Positions 16,766 through 25,543 of a stretch of 46,807 bases of DNA are shown in pieces; position 1 is the stretch's first letter, and every line of letters starts with the position of its first letter. The notes beneath the pieces are model-generated. The model had not been told where the DNA came from. It saw only the letters and a program-made list of their open reading frames with translations, and ran no database searches. The translations under genes were made by a program, and so were the position numbers. The stretch comes from Bacteroidales bacterium UBA6401. GTDB lineage: Bacteria > Bacteroidota > Bacteroidia > Bacteroidales > UBA932. The stretch covers positions 1-46,807 of the forward strand of contig DJPX01000028.1 of assembly GCA_002438635.1 (NCBI GenBank). The letters are read 5' to 3'.

Positions 16766-18105
16766 AGATCTGTGTAGGATTATCAGGCGGGGTGGATTCT
16801 AGTGTAGCGGCTTTGCTGTTAAAAAGGCAGGGCTACGATGTGTTCGCTATGTTTATGCAGAATTGGCACGACACGGAAGGAACTCTGCACGGCGATTGCG
16901 AATGGGAAGAAGACAAGTTCGTGGCAGAAATGGTGGCAAGAAAGATTGGCATACCATTTTATTTTGTGGATCTTAGCTCCCAGTATCGGCAGCGCGTTGT
17001 GGATTATATGTTCAGCGAATATGCAGCAGGACGCACTCCTAATCCCGATGTGCTTTGTAATCGAGAAATAAAGTTTGACGCCTTTCTTCAGGCAGCGCAA
17101 AAGCTTGGAGCAACACACGTGGCGACCGGGCACTATTGTCGTAAACGCGAGAATCCGGATGGTACTTTCAGCCTTTTGGAGGGCATTGATCCAGGTAAAG
17201 ATCAGAGCTATTTTCTATGCCAATTATCTCAGCCTCAACTGAGTGCGGCGCTTTTCCCTATAGGGGATATGTGCAAGGAGCAAGTCCGGCAGATAGCTCT
17301 CGAGGCGGATTTGCCATCTGCCAAGAAGAAGGACTCACAGGGCATTTGCTTTGTGGGAAAAGTGGATTTGCCGGTCTTTTTGCAGCAGAAGCTGAAAAGC
17401 GTGCCGGGCGATATAATAGAAGTTTTCGATAATTTCTACGATGATAACTTCCTCTTTCAGGAGCAGTGCAGTGAGTTAGCGGAGGCGAAGATGCTTTTGG
17501 CCAATGCTCATCCGGAACTCATTTCGGATGAGAGCCTTGAGTTGCTGAGCAGACCTATTACCTATGAAAGTATAGTTTTCGAGACGGAAACCTATAGAAG
17601 TGGTCATAAACACATAAAAAAGACGCGCAATAAATTAAATCCGTGGGGCGTTGTCGCCGGTACACACGAAGGCGCACAGTTTTTTACCTTAGGCCAGCGT
17701 AAAGGACTTCGAGTCGGTGGACATGCTGAGGCCCTATTCGTAATAGGAACTGATGTGCAGGCTAATAGAGTTTATGTCGGTGAGGGGGAACATCATAAGG
17801 GCCTTTATCGTAGCGTGATGCGACTGTCTTTGGAGGATTTGCATTATATACGCCCGTGTTTTGAACTCTCTGAAGGGCAGGTGGAAAGAGCTCGTGTACG
17901 AATTAGGTATAGACAACCTTTACAAAATGCCACTCTACTAAGACGTCAGACTGCACTTTATGTGATTTTTGATGAGCCTCAGCGTAGTATTACCCCAGGT
18001 CAATTCGCTGCCGTGTATTTAAGTGAAGAGGTGTCTAAAAAAAGTTCTACAGATCTGCGCGATGTTCAGGCACCTGAGCTAATGCTTTCATCTGTAATCG
18101 AATAG
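16762..18105 (+). CDS. mnmA: tRNA-specific 2-thiouridylase MnmA
   Basis: A 447-residue MnmA; it adds sulfur to U34 of tRNA-Lys, -Glu and -Gln. The PP-loop GLSGGVDSSVAALLL opens the protein, VLCNREIKFDAFL carries the first catalytic Cys, GHYCRK and DQSYFLCQLSQ follow, and KDSQGICFVGKVD carries the second Cys. The C-terminal barrel has TLGQRKGLRVGG and ITPGQFAAVY. It is about 80 residues longer than usual: an extra block (about residues 222-295) stands between PGDIIEV and GVVAGTHEG, where E. coli MnmA has only a short turn. All catalytic motifs are intact, so I expect an active enzyme. Confidence 0.94.
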   Translation: MKICVGLSGGVDSSVAALLLKRQGYDVFAMFMQNWHDTEGTLHGDCEWEEDKFVAEMVARKIGIPFYFVDLSSQYRQRVVDYMFSEYAAGRTPNPDVLCNREIKFDAFLQAAQKLGATHVATGHYCRKRENPDGTFSLLEGIDPGKDQSYFLCQLSQPQLSAALFPIGDMCKEQVRQIALEADLPSAKKKDSQGICFVGKVDLPVFLQQKLKSVPGDIIEVFDNFYDDNFLFQEQCSELAEAKMLLANAHPELISDESLELLSRPITYESIVFETETYRSGHKHIKKTRNKLNPWGVVAGTHEGAQFFTLGQRKGLRVGGHAEALFVIGTDVQANRVYVGEGEHHKGLYRSVMRLSLEDLHYIRPCFELSEGQVERARVRIRYRQPLQNATLLRRQTALYVIFDEPQRSITPGQFAAVYLSEEVSKKSSTDLRDVQAPELMLSSVIE

Positions 18106-18126
18106 AGATATATAAATCATATAAAC

Positions 18127-18600
18127 ATGAAGGAATTGAATATAGCGCTAGTGGCGCACGATGGTAGAAAAGATGAACTTCTATCTTGGGTAAAGTTTAA
18201 CGCTGACACTTTAAAAAAACATAATCTTTTTGCGACAGGTACCACTGGACGCCTTATAGAGGAGTTGGTAGTAGATGTAGATGGAAAGCCGGAGTATCCA
18301 TTTAAAGGGAAAGTGACAAAACTTCTTTCTGGTCCACTAGGCGGAGATCAGCAGATAGGCTCTCTAATCGCCGAGCAGAAGATAGGAATGCTTATATTTT
18401 TCTGTGATAATCTTATAGTGCAGGGACATCAAAATGATGTGTCAGCACTTTCTCGTTTAGCTGCTTTGTACAACATAGCATTCGCTATGAATCGTACGAC
18501 GGCAGATATGCTTTTGACTTCACCCCTTCTGGATGATCCGAAGTATTCTATCGTACTTCCGGAATGTATTGAAAACTACGCTAATAGAAAGTTAAAATAG
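18127..18600 (+). CDS. mgsA: Methylglyoxal synthase
   Basis: A 157-residue enzyme turning dihydroxyacetone phosphate into methylglyoxal and phosphate, a bypass of lower glycolysis under phosphate limitation. Family motifs: ALVAHDGRK (His11, Asp12), FATGTTGRLI for phosphate, GPLGGDQQIGSLI with the catalytic Asp, and FFCDNL. Length is typical. It follows mnmA by 21 bases and may share its transcript. The 82 bases before sdaA show no clear signal. Confidence 0.95.
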   Translation: MKELNIALVAHDGRKDELLSWVKFNADTLKKHNLFATGTTGRLIEELVVDVDGKPEYPFKGKVTKLLSGPLGGDQQIGSLIAEQKIGMLIFFCDNLIVQGHQNDVSALSRLAALYNIAFAMNRTTADMLLTSPLLDDPKYSIVLPECIENYANRKLK

Positions 18601-18682
18601 GTAATAAACCTTCGAGAGAAATCTGTTGCAGCCGGACCTTTTACGATTCTACGCTAATGGCAGTTAATTAAGAAAATAGGGG

Positions 18683-19882
18683 ATGAAGTCTATTAGAGAA
18701 ATATATAGGATAGGGAAAGGCCCGTCAAGTAGCCATACCATGGGGCCTCATCAAGCTTCAAAGGTTTATCTGGCACATCATAGCGATGCACATAGGTTCC
18801 ATGTGAAGTTGTATGGTTCGCTTGCCGCCACCGGAAAAGGTCACCTAACCGATGTGGCCATTAATGATGTGCTTTCTTCTGTAGGCCCGGTTGAAATCGA
18901 ATGGCTCCCTAAGGTGTTTCTTCCCGCTCACCCAAACGCTATGAGTATAGCCATAGTCGAAGACGATGGGACTTGTCGCGATGAATGGACATTTTACAGC
19001 ATAGGGGGAGGAGCGATACGTTGTGAACAGCTACCTTCAGTTGAAACGCCTGATATCTATCCTCTTAACACTATGACCGAACTTCTGGAGTGGTGTAATC
19101 GAAATGGAAAGGCTTATTGGGAGTATGTGGAAGAAATAGAGGATAGTGATATAAATAATTATCTTGCAGATGTATGGGAGAGCATGCAGGCCTCCATTGA
19201 AAGGGGGCTTGACCGCGAAGGCGTTTTGCCGGGGCCACTTCATCTGCGTCGTAAAGCGGCGTCTTATTTTATTAGAGCCGAAGGCTATAAGGATGTGCTT
19301 CGTACTCGTGGGCTTATATTCGCGTATGCCTTGGCCGTAAGTGAAGAGAATGCTTCGGGCGGCACGATAGTTACCGCGCCTACCTGTGGTTCTTGCGGGG
19401 TGCTGCCAAGCGTTTTGTATCACCTAAAAAAGGTGTATGACTTTAGTGATAATCGAATTATACGATCTCTTGCCACGGCTGCCCTTGTGGGAAATGTTGT
19501 TAAGACCAATGCTTCCATCTCCGGGGCTGAGGTGGGATGCCAAGGCGAGGTGGGAGTGGCTTGTGCAATGACGGCTGCTGCTGCCAATCAGTTAATGGGT
19601 GGAACACCCGCACAGATAGAATATGCTGCGGAAATGGGTCTCGAGCACCATCTCGGGATGACTTGTGATCCTGTGTGTGGACTAGTTCAAATTCCGTGTA
19701 TAGAGCGAAATGCCTATGCTGCTGCTCGTGCCCTTGATGCCAATATCTATGCATCCTATACGGATGGTTTACATAGAGTGTCATTTGATCAGGTAGTCAG
19801 CGTGATGAAGCAGACAGGAAAAGATCTGCCGTCCCTTTATAAGGAGACGGCAGAAGGTGGACTTTCAAAAATATGGAAGTAA
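18683..19882 (+). CDS. sdaA: L-serine dehydratase, iron-sulfur type, single chain
   Basis: A 399-residue [4Fe-4S] L-serine ammonia-lyase giving pyruvate and ammonia. The beta part (about 1-145) opens with IREIYRIGKGPSSSHTMGP. The alpha part (about 165-399) contains ENASGGTIVTAPTCGSCGVLP and the cluster-binding region MTCDPVCGLVQIPCIERNA, with a further Cys-containing loop SGAEVGCQGEVG. The two parts are fused as in SdaA-type enzymes. Oxygen-labile cluster use fits an anaerobe. No promoter box was recognised. Confidence 0.95.
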   Translation: MKSIREIYRIGKGPSSSHTMGPHQASKVYLAHHSDAHRFHVKLYGSLAATGKGHLTDVAINDVLSSVGPVEIEWLPKVFLPAHPNAMSIAIVEDDGTCRDEWTFYSIGGGAIRCEQLPSVETPDIYPLNTMTELLEWCNRNGKAYWEYVEEIEDSDINNYLADVWESMQASIERGLDREGVLPGPLHLRRKAASYFIRAEGYKDVLRTRGLIFAYALAVSEENASGGTIVTAPTCGSCGVLPSVLYHLKKVYDFSDNRIIRSLATAALVGNVVKTNASISGAEVGCQGEVGVACAMTAAAANQLMGGTPAQIEYAAEMGLEHHLGMTCDPVCGLVQIPCIERNAYAAARALDANIYASYTDGLHRVSFDQVVSVMKQTGKDLPSLYKETAEGGLSKIWK

Positions 19883-19885
19883 ATA

Positions 19886-21709
19886 TTATTCGGCTTCTTT
19901 TATAGTAAATACCATAGTGTTCAGGTACTTGACATCTGTCCCTGTAACTCCGATGGCATAACCTGTGACGGTGATTTTCTTGTTCTCGAAGTCCTTAACT
20001 TTTAGATCATCGTTAGGATATGCTATGAATCCTAAGACATCAGTTCCTTCGATGGCGATGTTATGATGCCATTGATAATATTGATCGCGGCTTGCAGTCA
20101 TATCTCCGGTATATGTGATGAATTTTATACAAGGAGCCTGGACATAGGCATCGAAATCTGCCGCTTTGAACTCTACAGGCTCGGGATCAGTGACTGTGGC
20201 AGTTCCAGTTTTTGTTACGACTGAACTTTCCCCGAACTGTTTCATACCGCCATAGGTAGTGGTAACGCCTTCAAGAGTGATGACATCTCCTTTTGATAGG
20301 CCATGCTTTTTCTTGAATGTGAGGATAATACCGGTGTCGTCCTTTACAAGGAATCCCTTATAATGTGTCCCGATAACTGTGCCTTGTATTTTGTATGTTT
20401 CTTGTAGAGGAGAGTTTAGCACTTCTTCTATGGTGCTGAGTTTAACTTCTTCTTCCTTACCGAACTCTATCAGTTCACCACCTTCGCCTTCGGTAAGAAG
20501 AACATCGTCAAGTCTGTTTACACTGCTTATCTTGGCTACGAACTTGATGTATAGATGGTTGGTCCCTTCCGGTAGAGTGAAGTTCGCAGTAGCAAGCCTC
20601 CAATTGCCTGCTACATCCTCTACTCCTGAGAAATCGTAGTCGAGAGCTTGTGACCAAGTCTGACCATCCGCAGAGAGTCTGACTTCGAAGTCAGGACGGA
20701 TGAATGTGTTGGTGCCACCCTGAGAGTAGCGCTGTGCTCCGAATTGTAATTTAAGATTTCGTGAACTAACAGCTATATTCTCGATAGTGAAGTAGTTAGG
20801 TGCTGTGCTAAAGAATATGTTGTTCTTTCCTGAACCATCGTACTCTGAAAGATATCCTTTAGATGATTGGTTCGTGCGTGCAGACATACTTTTGAAAGAA
20901 TAAGTTACATCACTGACGCCACTTCCTTTTTCATTTTTCCAGCCATCGAATTGGTCAAGATAAGGCCATGAACCGCCATCGCCGTATGTCTGGTTGGCAA
21001 GGTCTTTATCGAAGGTGTTATAGTATATGGCCCCTTGAGGAACTTCTTCTTCATAGACTCCGTGATCTTCCACTACGACGGGAATAGTGTAGAAGTATGA
21101 TTTGTAAGCGCCGAAGGCCCAGCCGGTTATGGTTACATTGTGCCCGGCATAGGCTTTTTTGAACTCATCGCTCATATAATCAAGGCTTCCGGTATAGGAA
21201 GTCTTTTCAAGCTCTACGTTTGTGTAATTGCCTGAAAGCAGGATGGTTCCGGTATAACTTACATATTCTATTTTAGGGTCTTTCATATAGCTATCTATGT
21301 CTTCTACAGAAAGAGTGCGACTTTGAGGATATGTAACTTCTTTTTCACCAGTCTTTTCAAGAGTACATCCGGAACCGAACTGAAGAAGTCCGTTCCTGGT
21401 AGCTGTAGAGCCACTTACGGTCACCACATCACCGGCTTTGAGTCCGTGAGCTTCACCATAAAAGGCGTAGATGTGCTCGCCATCTTGTTCCAAAAGTACA
21501 CCATTGGTATTTGCCCCGACTACTAAGGCTTCTTTAATCTCAAAGCTTGAACCTACCTCTGAGGAAAGCACGTCTTTGATAGTAGGTCCTTGCTCCGACG
21601 GCGTGTCAGGAGTGTCTGGTTTTTCGGGGGTGGCGTTTTTCTCGTTACACGAAACGAGTAGTAGGCAGAAGGTTGCTGCCCAAGTCAAGAATTTAAAAGT
21701 TTTTCTCAT
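19886..21709 (-). CDS. Large surface lipoprotein with two OB-like DUF5689-type domains
   Basis: A 607-residue lipoprotein: signal MRKTFKFLTWAATFCLLLVSC with lipobox LLVSC, then a Pro/Thr/Glu-rich linker. Two similar domains (about 55-215 and 430-600) start with IKDVLSS / IEEVLNS and share VV-NGVLL-DG-YAFYG-HGL-GDVVTVSG-type strands, then a SVEDIDSYM / KAADFDAYV helix; this recalls DUF5689/OB-fold proteins of Bacteroidota. Between them (about 230-420) lies a beta-sandwich-like region (YYNTFDKDL, FIRPDFEVRLSADGQTWS) resembling carbohydrate-binding or nuclease-associated modules. Function is unknown; such proteins often sit beside nucleic-acid or polysaccharide hydrolases. An upstream in-frame extension to 21820 was rejected because the lipobox fixes ATG 21709. 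Confidence 0.8.
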   Translation of the reverse strand: MRKTFKFLTWAATFCLLLVSCNEKNATPEKPDTPDTPSEQGPTIKDVLSSEVGSSFEIKEALVVGANTNGVLLEQDGEHIYAFYGEAHGLKAGDVVTVSGSTATRNGLLQFGSGCTLEKTGEKEVTYPQSRTLSVEDIDSYMKDPKIEYVSYTGTILLSGNYTNVELEKTSYTGSLDYMSDEFKKAYAGHNVTITGWAFGAYKSYFYTIPVVVEDHGVYEEEVPQGAIYYNTFDKDLANQTYGDGGSWPYLDQFDGWKNEKGSGVSDVTYSFKSMSARTNQSSKGYLSEYDGSGKNNIFFSTAPNYFTIENIAVSSRNLKLQFGAQRYSQGGTNTFIRPDFEVRLSADGQTWSQALDYDFSGVEDVAGNWRLATANFTLPEGTNHLYIKFVAKISSVNRLDDVLLTEGEGGELIEFGKEEEVKLSTIEEVLNSPLQETYKIQGTVIGTHYKGFLVKDDTGIILTFKKKHGLSKGDVITLEGVTTTYGGMKQFGESSVVTKTGTATVTDPEPVEFKAADFDAYVQAPCIKFITYTGDMTASRDQYYQWHHNIAIEGTDVLGFIAYPNDDLKVKDFENKKITVTGYAIGVTGTDVKYLNTMVFTIKEAE

Positions 21710-21743
21710 GTTTTTAAGATAAAAGTAAACTACTAACCGCGCG

Positions 21744-21771
21744 CAAAGGTAAGAAAATCTTTTTATCTTTA
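21744..21771. promoter_or_regulatory. Divergent promoters: lipoprotein (-) and CARF nuclease (+)
   Basis: On the minus strand TACCTTTG (21751-21744) ends 34 bases before the lipoprotein ATG. On the plus strand TATCTTTA (21764-21771) is one base off the -7 consensus and overlaps the ATG at 21771. This favours 21798 as the start of the CARF nuclease. The two boxes are 12 bases apart, so their -33 regions overlap and the promoters should compete. Confidence 0.5.
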
Positions 21772-21797
21772 TGGTGTCATTCAAGAGGAATTTTTCG

Positions 21798-22919
21798 ATG
21801 AAAAAACAGCAAATTATCACAGTAGGACGGGATTTTGATACTATTTATTTAGGTATAAAAGAGTTTGCTCCGCAGGAAATACATCTTCTCGTAACGAAGG
21901 AGAGTAGGCCACTTTGCGCTCCGCTGATTTCGCTAGTAGGAGAAAAGTTGGAAATAAGGGAGTACTTGGTCGGACCTTATGATGTGGAAGGCATTTCGAG
22001 GGTGTGCGATATGATATTGGCCGAAAATGAAGGAGATGAATTTGTCTTTAATCTTTCAGAAGGCACGAAGATTATGGCTTTATCTGCAGGAAAGGTAGCA
22101 AGAGAGCACGGATGTAGAGCCATTTATATTACGCAGGATGGATATTGGATAGACACTATAGACTATGTTCGCAAACCGCTTAAAAGTTCCATAAGTAATG
22201 AGGATTACTTGAGGCTTTATGGAGGTAGTGTGCGAGAGTTTGAAGATGTAGCGTCGCTAAAAAGTCTCGATGTGAATGCTGCATATTATGTTAAGAAGTT
22301 CATAGAAAGATATTATGACATATACCGAATGGCAAAATCATGGTTCCGACGACTCGAACTTCCCAAGATTGGGGATTATTATTTCAAGGGACGACTACCT
22401 AATGGGTGTGAAATTGAAACGCAAGGCGGAACTTTGAGTATCTATCGCGGGTTCGAGGTATTTTTTGACTCTGCGTGCCGAAGGTGTTGTGAGTTAATGT
22501 TTCTGGGTAGATGGTGGGAAGTTGTGGTGGCGGATGTAGTAGCCGATTGGCATAGAGAACAGGATAAGAAAGGGGCGATATGGCACGATGTCATTTTTAA
22601 TGAACAGAGTGGCAATGCAGTTAAAAACGAGGTGGATCTGCTGGTAAATGACAGGCAGCGTCTTCTACTCATAGAATGTAAGTCAGGAGAAGTGTTATCT
22701 TCCGATGTGTTTAAAATAGATAGCGTCAGGCGCACTTACGCCGGTAATAACTCTAAGGCATTGCTAGTAAGCTATCTTCCTTTACCATTATCGATAAAGG
22801 AAAAGTGTAGAGACTTAGGCATCTATTATTTCGCTCCCGAATATATGTCAGAACGCTCTAAGCATATAGAAAAACTGCCTCAATGGCTGGATAATATCGT
22901 GAAGATGCACGAATTATAG
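21798..22919 (+). CDS. Card1/Can2-like CARF-domain nuclease (DUF1887)
   Basis: A 373-residue protein with the layout of the Card1/Can2 family. The N-terminal CARF Rossmann domain (about 1-150) has IITVGRDFDTIYLGI, HLLVTKESRPLC and the ligand-loop motif NLSEGTKIMALSAG (85-98). The C-terminal PD-(D/E)xK nuclease domain (about 205-373) has Glu241 (RWWEVVV), Asp280 (KNEVDLLV) and Glu293-x-Lys295 (LLIECKSGEVL), all intact. Family members bind cyclic tetra-adenylate made by type III CRISPR complexes and then cut single-stranded nucleic acid. No cas gene or array lies in this window; neighbours are housekeeping. I prefer ATG 21798 over 21771. Whether the ligand comes from a distant type III locus or another cyclase is open. 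Confidence 0.86.
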   Translation: MKKQQIITVGRDFDTIYLGIKEFAPQEIHLLVTKESRPLCAPLISLVGEKLEIREYLVGPYDVEGISRVCDMILAENEGDEFVFNLSEGTKIMALSAGKVAREHGCRAIYITQDGYWIDTIDYVRKPLKSSISNEDYLRLYGGSVREFEDVASLKSLDVNAAYYVKKFIERYYDIYRMAKSWFRRLELPKIGDYYFKGRLPNGCEIETQGGTLSIYRGFEVFFDSACRRCCELMFLGRWWEVVVADVVADWHREQDKKGAIWHDVIFNEQSGNAVKNEVDLLVNDRQRLLLIECKSGEVLSSDVFKIDSVRRTYAGNNSKALLVSYLPLPLSIKEKCRDLGIYYFAPEYMSERSKHIEKLPQWLDNIVKMHEL

Positions 22920-23023
22920 CATTGTCACAAATTAATATGCCCTCAATGTCATTATATCATAAGGTACCCTGCACCATTTTAGAAAATCTTTCTGAAATGG
23001 CTGAAAAGGACTATGAAACAGCT

Positions 23024-24649
23024 TTAAACGGCCGTGGGTTTAGATGCTTCGTGACGCTTTATGGCAGCTTTTACTAGTGCTGTAAAGATAGGAGAAGGCT
23101 TTTCTGGCGTACTTTTATACTCTGGGTGAAATTGGACTCCGATAAAGAAAGGATGGGTCGGTAACTCGACTATCTCAACCAGGCCTGTCTGTGGATTGTA
23201 TCCACTGGCGATTAGTCCAGCCTTTTCGAATTCGCTGAGGTAATCGGAATTGAATTCGTAGCGGTGGCGATGTCTTTCGGAAATAATATCGCTTCCGTAT
23301 ATTTTATGGGCCAATGAATCCTTTTTCAACTCGCAGTCATACGCGCCAAGTCTCATGGTTCCTCCTTTTATTGTGGTGGATTTTTGATCTTCCATTAGAT
23401 TAATTACCGGGTGGGTTGTGTCCGGACGCACTTCGGTGGAAGCGGCATCTTGGTAGCCGAGCACATCTCTAGCGTATTCTACTACAGCCATCTGCATACC
23501 AAGGCATATCCCCAAGAAAGGAATCCCATTTTCTCTGGCATATTTTATGGCGGCAATTTTTCCTTCCAGTCCTCTTTCTCCAAATCCTGGGGCGACAAGT
23601 AGCCCGTCCATATTTTTCAGCATTTTTTCGGCGTTCTCATCTGATATGTGTTCACTTTGAATTGTGTGAACTTTTACTTTACATTCGGCGGATGCACCTG
23701 CGTGAATAAATGATTCTTGGATGGATTTGTAGGCGTCTTGAAGTTCGGTATATTTACCTACGAGCGCTATGTTTACTTCATATTTGGGGTGCTTTAGCCT
23801 TTTTAAAAAAGCATTCCATTTCGTGAGGTCTGGCTCTGGCGCGTTTATGTGTAGGTGATTAAGAACCATATCATCCAACCCTTCTTCATGCATGTTTAGC
23901 GGTACTTGATAGATGGACCAAGCATCTATTGACTGGACTACATGTCCCGGCTTGACATTACAAAACAGAGCCACTTTTCTTCTAATTTCCGGAGTGAGAG
24001 GGTGTTCTGTTCGGCAGACAATAATATCCGGTTGTACGCCTGACTGTTGAAGCATCTGTACAGAGTGTTGTGTAGGCTTTGTCTTTAGCTCTTTTGCTGC
24101 ATTTAGGTATGGGACTAGAGTAAGATGAATGGAAACACAATCTTCTTCGGGAAGTTCCCATTGTAACTGTCTTACAGCTTCGACAAATGGTTGAGACTCC
24201 ATATCACCTACAGTTCCGCCAATCTCGGTAATAACGACATCGTATTGACCGGTGCGTCCCAGAAGCATCATTCTTCTTTTGATTTCATCCGTTATGTGTG
24301 GAACTATCTGTACAGTCTTGCCAAGGTAGGCTCCTTCGCGTTCTTTTGTGATGACGGTGTTGTAAATCTTACCGGTGGTTACATTGTTGGCCTTCGAGGT
24401 ATTAGCACCCAGAAACCTTTCATAGTGGCCCAAGTCAAGGTCTGTTTCTGCCCCATCTTCAGTTACATAGCACTCTCCATGCTCGTATGGGTTAAGGGTG
24501 CCGGGGTCTATGTTTATGTAAGGGTCGAATTTTTGGATGGTGACTCTAAGACCTCTCGATTGAAGTAATTTAGCAAGTGATGCAGCGATTATGCCTTTTC
24601 CAAGTGACGAAGCCACTCCGCCGGTTACAAAGATGTATTTCGTATTCAT
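23024..24649 (-). CDS. pyrG: CTP synthase
   Basis: A 541-residue CTP synthase converting UTP to CTP with glutamine as amino donor. The synthase domain (about 1-270) opens with YIFVTGGVASSLGKGI and contains KFDPYINIDPGTLNPYEHGE and DLDLGHYERF. The class I glutaminase domain (about 300-541) has the nucleophile in FLGICLGMQ and the late FIGVQFHPEYKSTP. ATG 24649 is chosen because MNTKYIFVTGG aligns with the family and a -7 box (TATCTTTG, 24681-24674) precedes it by 24 bases; an earlier ATG at 24676 would lie within the promoter. The 104 bases between this gene and the CARF nuclease hold no clear terminator. Confidence 0.97.
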   Translation of the reverse strand: MNTKYIFVTGGVASSLGKGIIAASLAKLLQSRGLRVTIQKFDPYINIDPGTLNPYEHGECYVTEDGAETDLDLGHYERFLGANTSKANNVTTGKIYNTVITKEREGAYLGKTVQIVPHITDEIKRRMMLLGRTGQYDVVITEIGGTVGDMESQPFVEAVRQLQWELPEEDCVSIHLTLVPYLNAAKELKTKPTQHSVQMLQQSGVQPDIIVCRTEHPLTPEIRRKVALFCNVKPGHVVQSIDAWSIYQVPLNMHEEGLDDMVLNHLHINAPEPDLTKWNAFLKRLKHPKYEVNIALVGKYTELQDAYKSIQESFIHAGASAECKVKVHTIQSEHISDENAEKMLKNMDGLLVAPGFGERGLEGKIAAIKYARENGIPFLGICLGMQMAVVEYARDVLGYQDAASTEVRPDTTHPVINLMEDQKSTTIKGGTMRLGAYDCELKKDSLAHKIYGSDIISERHRHRYEFNSDYLSEFEKAGLIASGYNPQTGLVEIVELPTHPFFIGVQFHPEYKSTPEKPSPIFTALVKAAIKRHEASKPTAV

Positions 24650-24673
24650 TTTCGTTAATGTAAATCCGGGCTG

Positions 24674-24698
24674 CAAAGATAGAAAATTATTATATTTG
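24674..24698. promoter_or_regulatory. Back-to-back promoters of pyrG (-) and small lipoprotein (+)
   Basis: TATCTTTG on the minus strand (24681-24674) and TATATTTG on the plus strand (24691-24698) both fit the -7 consensus, each 22-24 bases before an ATG. The boxes are 9 bases apart, so polymerase cannot occupy both at once. Confidence 0.68.
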
Positions 24699-24720
24699 CA
24701 CTTCTAAAATGTTTTAAAAA

Positions 24721-25128
24721 ATGAGAAAATTTTTCTATTTGTGCGTTTGTGTCGCAGCTTTGTTACTTACCAGTGGATGCGGTAAGGAGAACGGTAAAAA
24801 TGATGAAAAAGGTGGCCTTACCAAGATGTCTTGGGCTGAGTTAGTGAAGGAGCATTCTTTCCTTGAGGGATTCCCTGTATTCGATGGCGAGGTGGAAAAT
24901 TACTTGTATAAAGACTTGGGCGGTGGACTTCTAACCGTTACTTTCTTTGATTATGGCTGTGAAGAGTCAGTAGCTACATCGTACTATGCTAAATTCGATG
25001 CCGATGGGTATAAAAAGAGTGAAGGCTCTAACATATACAGAAAGACTAAAGATGGGTATGATTACACCTTCACGGGCAGTTATGCTAATGAAAACTTTGC
25101 TTTGAGTTTTTCAGTAGAGCCTCGATAG
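24721..25128 (+). CDS. Small hypothetical lipoprotein
   Basis: A 135-residue lipoprotein: signal MRKFFYLCVCVAALLLTSGC with lipobox LTSGC, then GKENGKNDEKGG linker and a compact alpha/beta domain of about 100 residues (ELVKEHSFLEGFPVFDGEVE; LLTVTFFDYG; FTGSYANENFALSFSVE). I do not recognise the family. It begins with a good Bacteroidota promoter and is followed 19 bases later by the Nudix gene, so the three genes to 26187 may form one transcript. Confidence 0.78.
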   Translation: MRKFFYLCVCVAALLLTSGCGKENGKNDEKGGLTKMSWAELVKEHSFLEGFPVFDGEVENYLYKDLGGGLLTVTFFDYGCEESVATSYYAKFDADGYKKSEGSNIYRKTKDGYDYTFTGSYANENFALSFSVEPR

Positions 25129-25147
25129 TGTTTTATAAGCCTTGGCT

Positions 25148-25543
25148 ATGAAGACGATAAGAGTTGTAGCTGCGATAATAGTATGCGAAGGAAAAGTCTT
25201 TGCCACTCAAAGGGGCTATGGCGAGTTTAAAGATTGGTGGGAGTTTCCGGGTGGAAAGATAGAGGAAGGGGAAAGTGCCGAGTTGGCCCTAAAAAGGGAG
25301 ATTCTTGAAGAACTGGATATGCAGGTGCAAGTGGGAGAGATTGTGGATACTGTAGAATGGGACTACCCATCGTTTCATTTGTCAATGGATTGTTTTTTAT
25401 GCACATTGGCAGGGGATATGCCACATCTTTTGGAGCATGAGGCGGCGCGTTGGCTCAGCCCGGGCCAATTATATAGCGTTCAGTGGCTTCCTGCGGATCG
25501 TCTTCTGCTCCCTAAAATTGAGAAAATTTTAGAGCTGCGATGA
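25148..25543 (+). CDS. Nudix hydrolase, MutT-like
   Basis: A 131-residue Nudix protein. The full Nudix box runs from Gly36 (GGKIEEGESAELALKREI, then EELDM), matching Gx5Ex7REUxEExGU except for the final position. Short length, ATQRGYGEFKDWWEFPGGK and LLPADRLLLP-like end resemble MutT/CTP pyrophosphohydrolases that clean oxidised or unusual nucleotides. I start at ATG 25148; an in-frame TTG two codons earlier is less likely. It overlaps the SprT-like gene by four bases (ATGA). Confidence 0.9.
   Translation: MKTIRVVAAIIVCEGKVFATQRGYGEFKDWWEFPGGKIEEGESAELALKREILEELDMQVQVGEIVDTVEWDYPSFHLSMDCFLCTLAGDMPHLLEHEAARWLSPGQLYSVQWLPADRLLLPKIEKILELR

Noticed and set aside
22979..22996. Short match AGAAAATCTTT on both sides of the CARF nuclease (also near 21752), possible insertion repeat
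   Set aside because: Only about 11-13 identical bases in AT-rich DNA, unlike the 60- and 297-bp duplications around the AbiE modules.
22937..23077. Small ORF of 46 codons after the CARF nuclease (starts MPSMSLYHKVPC)
   Set aside because: It runs into the pyrG end on the opposite strand, has no promoter and no recognisable family; chance cannot be excluded.
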